NCBI RefSeq assembly: GCF_023703375.1 | Contig: NZ_JAMQGO010000001.1 | Coordinates: 310,001 to 374,000, forward strand | Source of the DNA: Lutimaribacter degradans | Lineage (GTDB): Bacteria > Pseudomonadota > Alphaproteobacteria > Rhodobacterales > Rhodobacteraceae | Length of the DNA: 64,000 nt | Direction of reading: 5' to 3' | Shown here: positions 9,043 through 17,461 of the stretch, piece after piece | Layout of the letters: each line of letters opens with the position of its first letter | How positions within the stretch are numbered: the first letter of the stretch is position 1 | Notes under the pieces: model-generated | What the model was told of the DNA's origin: nothing | Database searches by the model: none | The model's input: the letters and a program-made list of their open reading frames with translations, nothing else | Program-made: the position numbers and the translations under genes

Positions 9043-9152
9043 CGGGTGGTTCCTCCTGTTGCAAAGCTGCGGGCAGGGTATCGGTTGTGCGCTGGGACAC
9101 AAGCCGCGCCGTTGCGTCGGTATGCGGCGGCACACGCCAGCTTTACTTTTGT

Positions 9153-9168
9153 ATTCGCATCTGTGAAT
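9153..9168. promoter_or_regulatory. Near-palindrome in SDR / MBL divergent promoter region
   Basis: ATTCGCA and TGTGAAT (one mismatch between arms) flank a TC centre, 30 bases before the MBL-fold gene start. The 155-base divergent gap must hold promoters for both the SDR-kyn group and the MBL gene. This AT-richer spot is the best operator candidate there, but there is no regulator gene next to it. Confidence 0.3.
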
Positions 9169-9197
9169 TTGTCACCGCATTGATTTGGGAGGACAAC

Positions 9198-10154
9198 ATG
9201 GTGCGATTCACGACATGTGTTGCCGCGGCGGCGTTGCTGGGCGCGACGATGGTGCAGGCGCATGAGGATATTGCCGACAAGTATCCGCAATCCGAGCTGT
9301 ATAACAAACCGGTCGAATTCTACCCGGGTGTCTGGTCGGCCATCGGTGCCACCGCGCCGCCGACCTATGAAAACTCGGGGCACAACAACAACCTGTCCTT
9401 CCTGGTCACGGGCGACGGTGTTGTGGTGATCAATGGCGGCGCCTCCTATCGCCTGGCCAAGGCGCTGCATGACGAGATCAAGACCGTGACCGACCAGCCG
9501 GTAAAGCTGGTGATCAACGAGAACGGCCAGGGCCACGCGATGCTGGGCAATTCCTACTGGGCCGAGCAGGGGGTCGATATCCTGGCCCATGTCGATGCCA
9601 TCGCGGCGTTCGAGGGCGATGCCGATTTCATCCTGCAAGGCATGGAAGGTTACAACCGCGACAAGGCCGAGGGCACGACCATCGCCGTTCCCAACCTGTC
9701 CTTCGAGGACAAGGAGGTCGTCGAGATGGGCGACATGACGATCGAGGTCATGTACCTTGGCCCGTCGCACGACCCTGGCGACACGCAGGTGTGGCTGCCT
9801 GGGCAAAGCGTGATGATCGCGGGTGACATCGCCTTTCACGAACGCATGCCACCGATCTTTCCCGAAACCGACACCGATGCCTGGATCGAAACTTTCGAAG
9901 GGCCCTTTGCCGCGCTGAATCCGACCTACGTGATCCCCGGTCATGGCCATCCAACCACGATGGCGATGGTGACCCGTGGCACGGTCGACTATCTGCGCGA
10001 CCTGCGCGAGAAGATCGGCGCGCATATCGACGAGGGTGGCGATCTGGCCGATGCGTATTACGTGGACCAGTCACGCTGGGAATACATGGATACCTTCGAA
10101 GAACTGGCCACCAAGAATGCCGGCCGCGTGTACGAGGAGATGGAATGGGAATAA
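9198..10154 (+). CDS. Exported metallo-beta-lactamase-fold protein with degenerate metal motif
   Basis: This 318-residue protein has a Sec signal peptide (cleavage expected near MVQA-HED at 21/22) and an MBL fold: LVTGDGVVVINGG strand region, GPSHDPGD with His191, AGDIAF with Asp210, and PGHGHP with His249. The usual first metal motif HxHxDH should fall at 108-113, but here it reads ENGQGH, keeping only the last His. It most resembles exported MBL proteins of the quinoprotein-relay/SoxH type. The start at 9198 has GGGAGGA just upstream. It may hydrolyse an ester or thioester in the periplasm, or it may be catalytically altered. It is divergent from the SDR-kyn genes and followed by an ICMT-like gene. 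Confidence 0.75.
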   Translation: MVRFTTCVAAAALLGATMVQAHEDIADKYPQSELYNKPVEFYPGVWSAIGATAPPTYENSGHNNNLSFLVTGDGVVVINGGASYRLAKALHDEIKTVTDQPVKLVINENGQGHAMLGNSYWAEQGVDILAHVDAIAAFEGDADFILQGMEGYNRDKAEGTTIAVPNLSFEDKEVVEMGDMTIEVMYLGPSHDPGDTQVWLPGQSVMIAGDIAFHERMPPIFPETDTDAWIETFEGPFAALNPTYVIPGHGHPTTMAMVTRGTVDYLRDLREKIGAHIDEGGDLADAYYVDQSRWEYMDTFEELATKNAGRVYEEMEWE

Positions 10155-10203
10155 ACGCGCCTGTCGGGCCTGGTGGCCCTTTTCGCGCAACAGGGTGTCG
10201 CAG

Positions 10204-10662
10204 ATGGGTCTGAAACAATGGATCGATCTGCCGCCCGTCTGGCTGGCGGCGGCACTGCTGCTGGCCTGGTTGCAGGGCGCCTATTACCCGTTGGACCTGT
10301 CCTTTGGCCAGGGCTGGGCCGATTTTTCGGGCGGTCTGCTGGTAGGGGCGGGTGTTCTGCTGATGTTGCTGGCGGTCTACGAGATGCGCCGCCAGCGCAC
10401 CACCATCCTTCCCCACCAGGAGGCCGACCGCCTGGTGACCAGCGGCATTTTCAGCCGCACGCGCAACCCGATCTATCTTGGCGACCTGCTGGTTCTGGCC
10501 GGATTGATCCTGCGCTGGGATTCGGTTCTGGCGCTGCCGCTGTTGCCGATTTTCGTCTGGACCATCGAGCGTCGCTTCATAATACCCGAGGAAAACCGCC
10601 TGCGGCGTAAATTCCGGGCAGATTTCGCACGGTACGAGCGCAAAACACGCCGTTGGGTTTGA
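10204..10662 (+). CDS. Isoprenylcysteine carboxyl methyltransferase-like membrane protein
   Basis: This 152-residue integral membrane protein belongs to the ICMT/phospholipid-methyltransferase-like family. It has hydrophobic segments near residues 10-25, 38-55 and 95-120. The C-terminal signature is LVTSGIFSRTRNPIYLGD followed by IIPEENRLRRKF, which forms the SAM site in relatives. The ATG at 10204 follows the MBL gene by 49 bases on the same strand. Bacterial members often have unknown substrates, and none is evident here. Confidence 0.8.
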   Translation: MGLKQWIDLPPVWLAAALLLAWLQGAYYPLDLSFGQGWADFSGGLLVGAGVLLMLLAVYEMRRQRTTILPHQEADRLVTSGIFSRTRNPIYLGDLLVLAGLILRWDSVLALPLLPIFVWTIERRFIIPEENRLRRKFRADFARYERKTRRWV

Positions 10663-10736
10663 CATTCCGCGACATTTTGGCAATCGAAGGCGACAGAAAA
10701 CTTTGCAAATGTTGCGCGGAGATTTTAAACAGCAGA

Positions 10737-10755
10737 GCCGCCCCAATGGGGCGGC
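10737..10755. other. Perfect hairpin 35 bases before pntA
   Basis: GCCGCCCC and GGGGCGGC form a perfect 8-bp stem with a 3-base AAT loop. No T run follows on the plus strand. It could end the transcript of the ICMT-like gene or lie in the pntA 5' untranslated region. A hairpin with the same loop follows nuoN at 62527-62545. Confidence 0.45.
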
Positions 10756-10789
10756 CGAAAACGTATCTGCCTAGAAAGGGGATGGTTAG

Positions 10790-12361
10790 GTGAAAATCGG
10801 AACGCCAAAGGAAGTCTACGAGGGTGAGGCGCGCGTCGCAATGACCCCCGAGTCGGCCCGGGCTTTGCAAAAGCTTGGGTATGACTGCGCGATCGAAACC
10901 GGGGCTGGCATACTGGCCGGCTTTACGGATGCCGCGTATGAAGAGGCCGGGGTCGAAGTGATCAAGACCGCAGCCGCGCTGTGGAAAGAATGCGACATCG
11001 TCGCCAAGGTCCGCCAGCCCAATGACACCGAGATGAAGCGCCTGCGCGAAGGCCAGACCCTGATTTCCTTTTTCAACCCGGCGGGCAATGAAAAAGGGCT
11101 GGAAAAGGCCAAGAAGGTCGGTGCCAACGTGATCGCCATGGAAATGGTGCCGCGTATCAGCCGTGCCCAGAAAATGGACGCGCTCAGCTCGATGGCCAAC
11201 ATCGCGGGCTATCGCGCGGTGATGGAGGCGAGCAACAACTATGGCCGTTTCTTCACCGGGCAGATTACCGCCGCGGGCAAGGTGCCGCCGGCCAAGGTGC
11301 TGGTCGTGGGGGCGGGCGTGGCCGGTCTGGCCGCCATCGGCGCGGCGACCAGCCTGGGGGCGATCACTTATGCCTTCGACGTGCGGCCCGAAGTGGCCGA
11401 GCAAGTTGAATCGATGGGCGCGGAATTCGTCTACCTGGATTTCGAGGAAGAGCAGCAGGACGGCGCCGCCACCGGCGGCTATGCCAGCGTGTCCAGCCCC
11501 GAGTTCCGCGAGGCGCAGCTTGCCAAGTTCCGCGAGCTTGCCCCCGATATGGATATCGTGATCACCACGGCGCTGATCCCAAACCGCGAAGCGCCCGAAC
11601 TGTGGACCGAGGACATGGTCAAGTCGATGAAGCGCGGCAGCGTCATCGTCGACCTTGCGGCCGAAAAGGGTGGCAACTGCAAGCTGACCGTCGCCGACGA
11701 GCGGATCGAGACCGACAACGGCGTGGTCATCATCGGCTACACCGATTTCCCCAGCCGCATGGCCAGCCAGGCGTCCAGCCTGTACGCCACCAACATCCGC
11801 CACATGATGACCGACCTGACGCCCGAAAAGGACGGCAAGCTGGTGCACAACATGGAGGATGACGTGATCCGCGGCGCGACCGTGACCCATGATCATGAAA
11901 TCACCTGGCCACCGCCCCCGCCCAAGGTGCAGGCCATCGCGGCCCAGAAAAAGGAAAAGCCCAAGGAACTGACGCCCGAAGAGAAGCGCGCACAGGAAGT
12001 CGCCGCTTTCAAGGCGCAGACCAAGCAACAGGTCACGCTGCTGAGTATCGGCGCGGCGCTGGTGCTGGCGGTTGGTCTGGTGGCACCTGCCTCCTTCATG
12101 CAGCATTTCATCGTTTTCTTGCTGTCCGTCTTCGTGGGCTTCCAGGTGATCTGGGGCGTGGCGCACAGCTTGCACACGCCGCTTATGGCCGTCACCAACG
12201 CCATCTCGTCGATCATCATCCTGGGCGCGCTGATCCAGATCGGCTCCAGCTCGATGCTGATCACGCTACTTGCGGCGGTTGGTATCTTCATGGCCGCGAT
12301 CAACATCTTCGGCGGCTTCCTCGTCACCCGGCGCATGCTCGCCATGTTCCAGAAATCCTAA
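10790..12361 (+). CDS. pntA: NAD(P) transhydrogenase alpha subunit (fused form)
   Basis: PntA and PntB form the proton-translocating transhydrogenase of the inner membrane, which uses the proton gradient to make NADPH from NADH. This 523-residue protein has the NAD-binding domain I (MKIGTPKE start, VVGAGVAGLAAI Rossmann motif near residue 175) and a charged linker near 390-420. It ends in about four transmembrane helices. It is the fused alpha form, as in E. coli, not the split PntAA/PntAB seen in Rhodospirillum. The start is GTG at 10790, with AAGGGG about 9 bases upstream. pntB follows 12 bases later. Confidence 0.95.
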   Translation: MKIGTPKEVYEGEARVAMTPESARALQKLGYDCAIETGAGILAGFTDAAYEEAGVEVIKTAAALWKECDIVAKVRQPNDTEMKRLREGQTLISFFNPAGNEKGLEKAKKVGANVIAMEMVPRISRAQKMDALSSMANIAGYRAVMEASNNYGRFFTGQITAAGKVPPAKVLVVGAGVAGLAAIGAATSLGAITYAFDVRPEVAEQVESMGAEFVYLDFEEEQQDGAATGGYASVSSPEFREAQLAKFRELAPDMDIVITTALIPNREAPELWTEDMVKSMKRGSVIVDLAAEKGGNCKLTVADERIETDNGVVIIGYTDFPSRMASQASSLYATNIRHMMTDLTPEKDGKLVHNMEDDVIRGATVTHDHEITWPPPPPKVQAIAAQKKEKPKELTPEEKRAQEVAAFKAQTKQQVTLLSIGAALVLAVGLVAPASFMQHFIVFLLSVFVGFQVIWGVAHSLHTPLMAVTNAISSIIILGALIQIGSSSMLITLLAAVGIFMAAINIFGGFLVTRRMLAMFQKS

Positions 12362-12373
12362 GGAGGCGCAGCA

Positions 12374-13807
12374 ATGGACTACGGATTCACGATTGCGGCC
12401 TACGCGGTCGCAGCAGTTCTTTTCATCCTGTCGCTGGGCGGCCTTTCGGGGCAGGAAAGCGCGAAACGTGCGGTTTGGTATGGCATTGTCGGCATGGCTA
12501 TCGCCGTTCTCGCCACGCTGATCGGGCCGGGGCAGGGCCTTTGGCTTGCCTCGCTGGTGCTGATCGCGCTGGGCGCGGCCGTTGGGTACCAGTTGGCTAC
12601 GCGGGTCGAGATGACGCAGATGCCCGAGCTGGTGGCCATCATGCACAGCCTTGTGGGCCTGGCCGCGGTGTTCGTCGGTTTCAACGCCGATATGACCATC
12701 AACCTGGTCGACGCGGCCAAGGCCGCCGGTGAAACGGTCGAGGGCAGCTTTGCCACGCTCGTGGCCAAGAAAACGAATGTCGAGATCAACATTCTCAAGG
12801 TTGAACTGGTGCTGGGCATCTGGATCGGTGCCGTCACCTTTACCGGGTCGCTGATCGCCTATGGCAAGCTGGCGGGCAAGGTCGACTCGGCGGCGAAAAA
12901 GCTGCCCGGCGGTCACATGCTGAACGCCAGTGCCGCGGCGCTTTCGCTGTTGCTGGCCTTTGCCTATCTGGGTGACGCGGGCAGCTGGACGCTGGTTCTG
13001 CTGACGCTGCTGGCCCTGTTCATCGGCTATCACCTGATCATGGGCATCGGCGGCGCCGACATGCCGGTGGTCGTGTCGATGCTCAACAGCTATTCGGGCT
13101 GGGCGGCGGCGGCCATCGGGTTCAGCCTTGGCAACGACCTGCTGATCGTCGTTGGCGCGCTCGTGGGTTCGTCCGGTGCGATCCTAAGCTACATCATGTG
13201 CAAGGCGATGAACCGCAGTTTCATCAGCGTGATCCTGGGCGGCTTTGGTGGCGCGCAGGGCGAGCAGATGGCGGTTGAGGGCGAACAGGTCGCCATCGAC
13301 GCAGACGGTGTGGCCACCGCACTGGAAGAGGCTGACAGTGTCGTGATCGTGCCGGGCTACGGCATGGCCGTGGCGCAGGCACAAAGCAACGTGGCCGAAT
13401 TGACCCGCCGCTTGCGCGCCAAGGGCAAGGAGGTGCGTTTTGCCATCCACCCCGTTGCGGGCCGACTGCCCGGGCACATGAACGTGTTGCTGGCCGAGGC
13501 CAAAGTGCCTTACGACATCGTGCTGGAGATGGAAGAGATCAACGACGATTTCCCCGATACCGACGTGGTGATCGTCATTGGCTCGAACGACATCGTGAAC
13601 CCGGCCGCGCAGGAAGACCCCAACAGCCCCATCGCCGGCATGCCGGTGCTTGAGGTGTGGAAGGCCAAGCAGGTGTTCGTATCCAAGCGCGGGCAGGGCA
13701 CCGGCTATTCGGGCATCGAGAACCCGCTGTTCTTCAAGGACAATACGCGGATGTTCTATGGCGACGCCAAGCAGAGCCTGGAAACCCTGCTGCAAAAGAT
13801 CAGCTGA
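12374..13807 (+). CDS. pntB: NAD(P) transhydrogenase beta subunit
   Basis: This 477-residue membrane protein is the partner of PntA. The first two thirds hold about nine transmembrane helices that form the proton channel. The C-terminal domain III binds NADP(H): [37 protein letters not shown] and [18 protein letters not shown] are all standard. AGGAGG at 12361-12366 precedes the ATG. The gene ends just before a strong intrinsic terminator, so pntAB forms a two-gene unit. Confidence 0.96.
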   Translation: MDYGFTIAAYAVAAVLFILSLGGLSGQESAKRAVWYGIVGMAIAVLATLIGPGQGLWLASLVLIALGAAVGYQLATRVEMTQMPELVAIMHSLVGLAAVFVGFNADMTINLVDAAKAAGETVEGSFATLVAKKTNVEINILKVELVLGIWIGAVTFTGSLIAYGKLAGKVDSAAKKLPGGHMLNASAAALSLLLAFAYLGDAGSWTLVLLTLLALFIGYHLIMGIGGADMPVVVSMLNSYSGWAAAAIGFSLGNDLLIVVGALVGSSGAILSYIMCKAMNRSFISVILGGFGGAQGEQMAVEGEQVAIDADGVATALEEADSVVIVPGYGMAVAQAQSNVAELTRRLRAKGKEVRFAIHPVAGRLPGHMNVLLAEAKVPYDIVLEMEEINDDFPDTDVVIVIGSNDIVNPAAQEDPNSPIAGMPVLEVWKAKQVFVSKRGQGTGYSGIENPLFFKDNTRMFYGDAKQSLETLLQKIS

Positions 13808-13830
13808 GGTTGACGATTGTTCAAGTTTGG

Positions 13831-13856
13831 AAAGCCCCGCCACCGGCGGGGCTTTT
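13831..13856 (+). terminator. Intrinsic terminator of pntAB
   Basis: A perfect 11-bp stem (AAAGCCCCGCC/GGCGGGGCTTT) with loop ACC runs straight into a T tract, 23 bases after the pntB stop. This is the cleanest terminator on the plus strand in the window. Confidence 0.92.
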
Positions 13857-13995
13857 CCGCGTTCAGGGGCGGTTGCAAGTGGGTGACAGGCCCGTTGCGT
13901 ATACCAATGTATTCCGCCAAGGTATTGGAAAGAAAAGATTTTTAATTTACATCCGCACGTAATCGACTAGGGTGTCGTGCAACAGGAGTGCACCA

Positions 13996-15291
13996 ATGGC
14001 CCCGATATCAGATCACCCGCTGCGCTATAGCCTGGCCAACGAGCTGCACGCGCGCCCGTTTCCCTCAATCGAAACGCCCTCGACCGCCGTTTACCTTGCG
14101 GTCAAGCAGCCGGAAAACGCGGCAGGCCGCAACCGCGAGGCGGACATGGCGCACCTTGTGGCGTTGCTTGATCGCTACGGCGCGCCTCATCCGCAGCCCG
14201 GTGCGACGCATTATTTCGGCCACCTTGGCCGTTACCAGTTGAAATGGGAAAGCCACACGGAATTCGTAACCTACACCGCCTTCATCGACGGGCTGTCTGC
14301 GCGCCCGTTCGATCCGGCGGATTTCGAGGTTTTCCCAAGCGACTGGCTTGACGATATTCCCGGCGTGCGCATGACCAGCGCGCTGATCCGGGTAGAGCCG
14401 TGGTCGGACAAGGAAAAGGTGATCGGCGCGATCAACGACTGGTTCGTACCCGAAAGCATCGCGGTCAGCCGTGTGCTGGACGACGCGGCGGTGATGGCGG
14501 GCGATTTCCGCATCGACGCGGCAGGGCACCAGCGGTTCGCCATCTTTGCCGCACCGGGCACCGGCAGCCGCCGCATCGGGCGCCTGGTGCAGCGCCTGTG
14601 CGAGGTCGAAACCTACAAAACCATGTCGATGCTGGGCTTTTCCGAGGTCAAGGCAATGTCGCCGCGGATGAACGACATCGACGCGCGGCTGACCAACCTG
14701 ATGGAGGAAATGACCGATAACGCCACCCCCGCCGAGGACACGCTGCGCAAGTTGCTGGAAGTTTCTGCCGAGCTTGAGACAATGGTGGCGCGCGCCGCCT
14801 TTCGTTTCGGCGCGACCGAGGCTTACGAGGCCATCGTGCATCAGCGCATCGAGGTAATGCGAGAGTCGCGTTTCGACGGGCGGCAGACATTCAACGAGTT
14901 CATGATGCGCCGCTATGACCCGGCGATGCGCACCGTGCAATCGACCAAGGGGCGGCTGGCCGCCATGTCGGACAGGGCCATTCGCGCGGGTGACCTGCTG
15001 CGAACGCGGGTCGATGTGGAACGCAGCGCCCAGAACCAGGCGCTGCTGGAAAGCATGAACACCCGCGCCGACATGCAGTTGAAACTGCAACGCACGGTCG
15101 AGGGGCTGTCGGTCGTGGCGATCAGCTATTACGCGGTGTCGCTGGCCGCTTATGCGCTTTTCCCCCTGACCGAGGTGACGGGCCTCAGCAAGGGGGCATT
15201 GACGGCGGTGATCACTCTGCCGGTAGTGCTGCTTGTCTGGTGGCTGATCCGGCGCTTGCAACGCTCATTGCATTCAGAGCGGCCCGAGTAA
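13996..15291 (+). CDS. DUF3422-family membrane-anchored protein
   Basis: This 431-residue protein matches the DUF3422 family by its N-terminus (HPLRYSLANELHARPF) and overall layout. It has a long soluble alpha/beta and helical region, then two transmembrane helices near residues 365-385 and 395-415. The function is unknown; the topology suggests a large cytosolic domain held on the inner membrane. The ATG at 13996 has CAGGAG upstream. A start 24 bases earlier at 13972 is possible but has no such site. The last 80 bases overlap the end of the convergent YeeE/YedE gene. Confidence 0.82.
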   Translation: MAPISDHPLRYSLANELHARPFPSIETPSTAVYLAVKQPENAAGRNREADMAHLVALLDRYGAPHPQPGATHYFGHLGRYQLKWESHTEFVTYTAFIDGLSARPFDPADFEVFPSDWLDDIPGVRMTSALIRVEPWSDKEKVIGAINDWFVPESIAVSRVLDDAAVMAGDFRIDAAGHQRFAIFAAPGTGSRRIGRLVQRLCEVETYKTMSMLGFSEVKAMSPRMNDIDARLTNLMEEMTDNATPAEDTLRKLLEVSAELETMVARAAFRFGATEAYEAIVHQRIEVMRESRFDGRQTFNEFMMRRYDPAMRTVQSTKGRLAAMSDRAIRAGDLLRTRVDVERSAQNQALLESMNTRADMQLKLQRTVEGLSVVAISYYAVSLAAYALFPLTEVTGLSKGALTAVITLPVVLLVWWLIRRLQRSLHSERPE

Positions 15292-16270
15292 GCCAACCGC
15301 CTAGCCCGATCGCAGCGATGGCCAGGAGCGCGGCCAGCGACAGTGTCGGCACGCCCGACAGCCCCGCGCCCACGGTGCAGCCCCCCGCCAGCACGCCGCC
15401 GAGGCCCATCAACGCGGCCCCGGCCATGTAGCGGCCGGTCTGGCGCGGAGACTCGAAGCTTTGCCAGCGGAACTGGCGCCTTACCAGGGCGGCGGCCAGC
15501 GCCCCCAGCAAAACACCGCCCACCAGGCCGGTGCCGAAACCGGGCGCCACGGCGGTCGAGGCGACGGTAAAGAACAGCGCCTCGGTTGCGGGGGCTGTGA
15601 AGGACAGGCTTTCCATGGCGATCGGGTCGAAATCGTCAAACAGCACGAACCCGGTGCCCACCCAGCCCAGCGGCACCAGTGCGCCCAGCCCGGCGGCCAG
15701 GGCCAGCGTGACGGGGCGGTTGCCCGACCGCCACGCATAGGCCAGTGCCGCCAGCGCGATGACTCCGGCCCATAGCAGCCCGCTGCCGGGCAGGGCGGGC
15801 GTCACGTCTAGCGTGACACTGCCCAGCCCCGTGCGCACCGGCGCCAGTACGCCCTTGAGCGTGGCATGGGCCACCACGGCAAAGACGACCAGCACCAGCG
15901 CCGCGCGCAGGTTGCCGGTGCCCGTCAGCACGGTCAGCCGCGAAATGCAGCCGCGTGTCAGGATCATCCCGGCGCCGAACATCAAACCGCCCAGCCCGAT
16001 GGCCAGCACCGGCAGCCCATCCGCCATGAAGCGGTGATTGGCAAAGGAAATCCAGTCTTGCGCTACCGCCCCCTGGGTGCCCAGCACCGCGACTGCCAGC
16101 GCGGTCAGCCACACGCCCGCGGCTTTCCGGCGGTCGTCGCCGTCGATCATGCGGCGAAAGCAAAAGCGCGTGATCTGCGCCAGCACGCCAAATGCCAGCC
16201 CAAGGGCCAGAGCGAACCAGAGGGCCGCTTGGCCTGCGGTCAGGTTTTCGAATCCGAAAGTTTCAAACAT
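15212..16270 (-). CDS. YeeE/YedE-family thiosulfate/sulfur transporter
   Basis: This 352-residue inner-membrane protein belongs to the YeeE/YedE family, whose characterised members import thiosulfate. It is made of two similar halves of short and long hydrophobic helices. The conserved channel cysteines appear as FCFRRM (Cys37), TRGCISR (Cys108) and AGGCTVGAG (Cys298). The ATG at 16270 has GGAG 8 bases upstream, better than a start 18 bases earlier. A 20-bp inverted repeat just upstream suggests control. Its 3' end overlaps the DUF3422 gene by 80 bases. Confidence 0.85.
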   Translation of the reverse strand: MFETFGFENLTAGQAALWFALALGLAFGVLAQITRFCFRRMIDGDDRRKAAGVWLTALAVAVLGTQGAVAQDWISFANHRFMADGLPVLAIGLGGLMFGAGMILTRGCISRLTVLTGTGNLRAALVLVVFAVVAHATLKGVLAPVRTGLGSVTLDVTPALPGSGLLWAGVIALAALAYAWRSGNRPVTLALAAGLGALVPLGWVGTGFVLFDDFDPIAMESLSFTAPATEALFFTVASTAVAPGFGTGLVGGVLLGALAAALVRRQFRWQSFESPRQTGRYMAGAALMGLGGVLAGGCTVGAGLSGVPTLSLAALLAIAAIGLGGWLTRAALNAMSVASAGSATRQAALPAE

Positions 16271-16283
16271 GTCCGGTCTCCGC

Positions 16284-16303
16284 GACAAATGAGAACATCT
16301 GTC
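16284..16303. promoter_or_regulatory. Inverted repeat upstream of the YeeE/YedE gene
   Basis: GACAAATG and CATCTGTC (7 of 8 positions complementary) flank a 4-base centre, 14-33 bases before the transporter start. Size and position fit an operator for a dimeric regulator overlapping the transcription start. No regulator gene is adjacent. Confidence 0.45.
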
Positions 16304-16435
16304 CTAATGCGACGCTGGAAGAGCGCCGATCAAGCCTGCCACGGGCGTCTTGGCACCGTTTTGATAGAACGTTTTCCCATCCCGGGAGGCGACCGGGAAA
16401 CGCCTTTTCATGCCCCGTGCTTGGCGCAAAAGAAA

Positions 16436-16458
16436 CGGCCCGCCGAAAGGGCGGGCCG
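16436..16458 (-). terminator. Terminator of the ABC importer minus-strand operon
   Basis: A perfect 9-bp stem (CGGCCCGCC/GGCGGGCCG) with a 5-base loop lies 22 bases past the stop of the last permease gene. On the minus strand it is followed by a T-rich run (TTTCTTTT). The remaining 130 bases up to the YeeE gene start show only the inverted repeat at 16284-16303. Confidence 0.8.
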
Positions 16459-16480
16459 GTAACACGCGTTCTTTTTTGCC

Positions 16481-17461
16481 TCAGCGGCCGCGAATACGCG
16501 GATCGAGCGCGTCGCGCAGGCCATCGCCAAGGTAATTCACTGAAAGCACGGTCAACGAGATCATGATTCCCGGCAGCATCACACGTTCGGGGTATTCCTG
16601 CATCCGCGGTACCGCGTCGGCCAGCATCTTGCCCCATGTCGGGAAGTCCGAGGGGAACCCGACGCCAAGGAAAGACAGGGCGCTTTCGGTGATGATGGCG
16701 GTGGCCAGCCCCAGCGTGGCCGAAACCATGATGGGCGACAGCACGTTGGGCAGCAAGTGGCGAAAGATGATCCCCCGTCCCGTCGTGCCCGAGGCGCGGG
16801 CGGCCAGCACGAATTCCCGTTCTTTCAGCGCCAGCACGTCACCGCGCACGATGCGCGCTGTTTGCATCCAGCTTGTCACGCCGATGACGGCCACGATCAG
16901 GATGAACATACCTGTTTCCGGCCCGAAACTGGCGCGCAGCGGTTGGCGGAACAGCGTCACCGCCACCAGCATCAGCGGCAGGATCGGCAGCGACAACACC
17001 AAGTCGGTAAAGCGCATCAAGGGGCCGTCGAGCCGCTTGAAGAACCCTGCCAGCACCCCGATCGTGGTGCCGATCAGCATGGTCAGCAGCATCGCCGCCC
17101 AGCCCACTGCCATCGAGGCGCGCCCGCCCGCGATGATCTGCGCCAGGTGATCGCGGCCCAGATTGTCCGAGCCCAGCGGGTGCGCCCAGCTTACCTTGGC
17201 ATCGCTGTCCCAGATCGCGGAAAAGATCGGGCGTATGTCCTTGTTGCGTATATCCAGCTGGGTCGGGTCTACCTGCCAGATATATTCACCGAACAACACG
17301 GCCAGGGTAACGAACAGCAGGAAACCACCACCCAGCAGCGCACCCTTGTGATGCTTGAACTGGTCCCAGACATCGCGCCACTGGCTGCGCGGCGGGCGGG
17401 CGATGTCCTGGTCGCGCAGCGCGTTCAGGGGGGTGTTGGGGTTCGGGGTCGGATCAGTCAT
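16481..17461 (-). CDS. Peptide-type ABC transporter permease, DppC/OppC-like
   Basis: This 326-residue inner-membrane permease belongs to the peptide/nickel importer group. It has an N-terminal cytosolic tail, a first transmembrane helix near residues 40-60, then LGSDNLGRDHLAQIIAGGRAS, which is the typical OppC start of the core. The EAA-type loop that contacts the ATPase follows as REREFVLAARASGTTGRGIIFRHLLPN-like text (split here across residues about 215-245). It overlaps the upstream permease gene by 8 bases and is the last gene before a terminator. The partner ATPase is encoded on the opposite strand at 20593. Confidence 0.92.
   Translation of the reverse strand: MTDPTPNPNTPLNALRDQDIARPPRSQWRDVWDQFKHHKGALLGGGFLLFVTLAVLFGEYIWQVDPTQLDIRNKDIRPIFSAIWDSDAKVSWAHPLGSDNLGRDHLAQIIAGGRASMAVGWAAMLLTMLIGTTIGVLAGFFKRLDGPLMRFTDLVLSLPILPLMLVAVTLFRQPLRASFGPETGMFILIVAVIGVTSWMQTARIVRGDVLALKEREFVLAARASGTTGRGIIFRHLLPNVLSPIMVSATLGLATAIITESALSFLGVGFPSDFPTWGKMLADAVPRMQEYPERVMLPGIMISLTVLSVNYLGDGLRDALDPRIRGR

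Noticed and set aside
9198..10154. MBL-fold protein as the missing kynurenine formamidase
   Set aside because: It has a Sec signal peptide and a degenerate metal motif, while the substrate is cytosolic; position alone is not enough.
10577..12175. Long open frame on the minus strand opposite pntA
   Set aside because: It lies antisense to a certain gene, has His/Gly/Arg-rich text without domains, and is a by-product of high GC at third codon positions. The same holds for long antisense frames at 2607-4487, 18589-20244, 24435-26702, 33092-35422, 53996-56170, 59435-61057 and 60960-62957.
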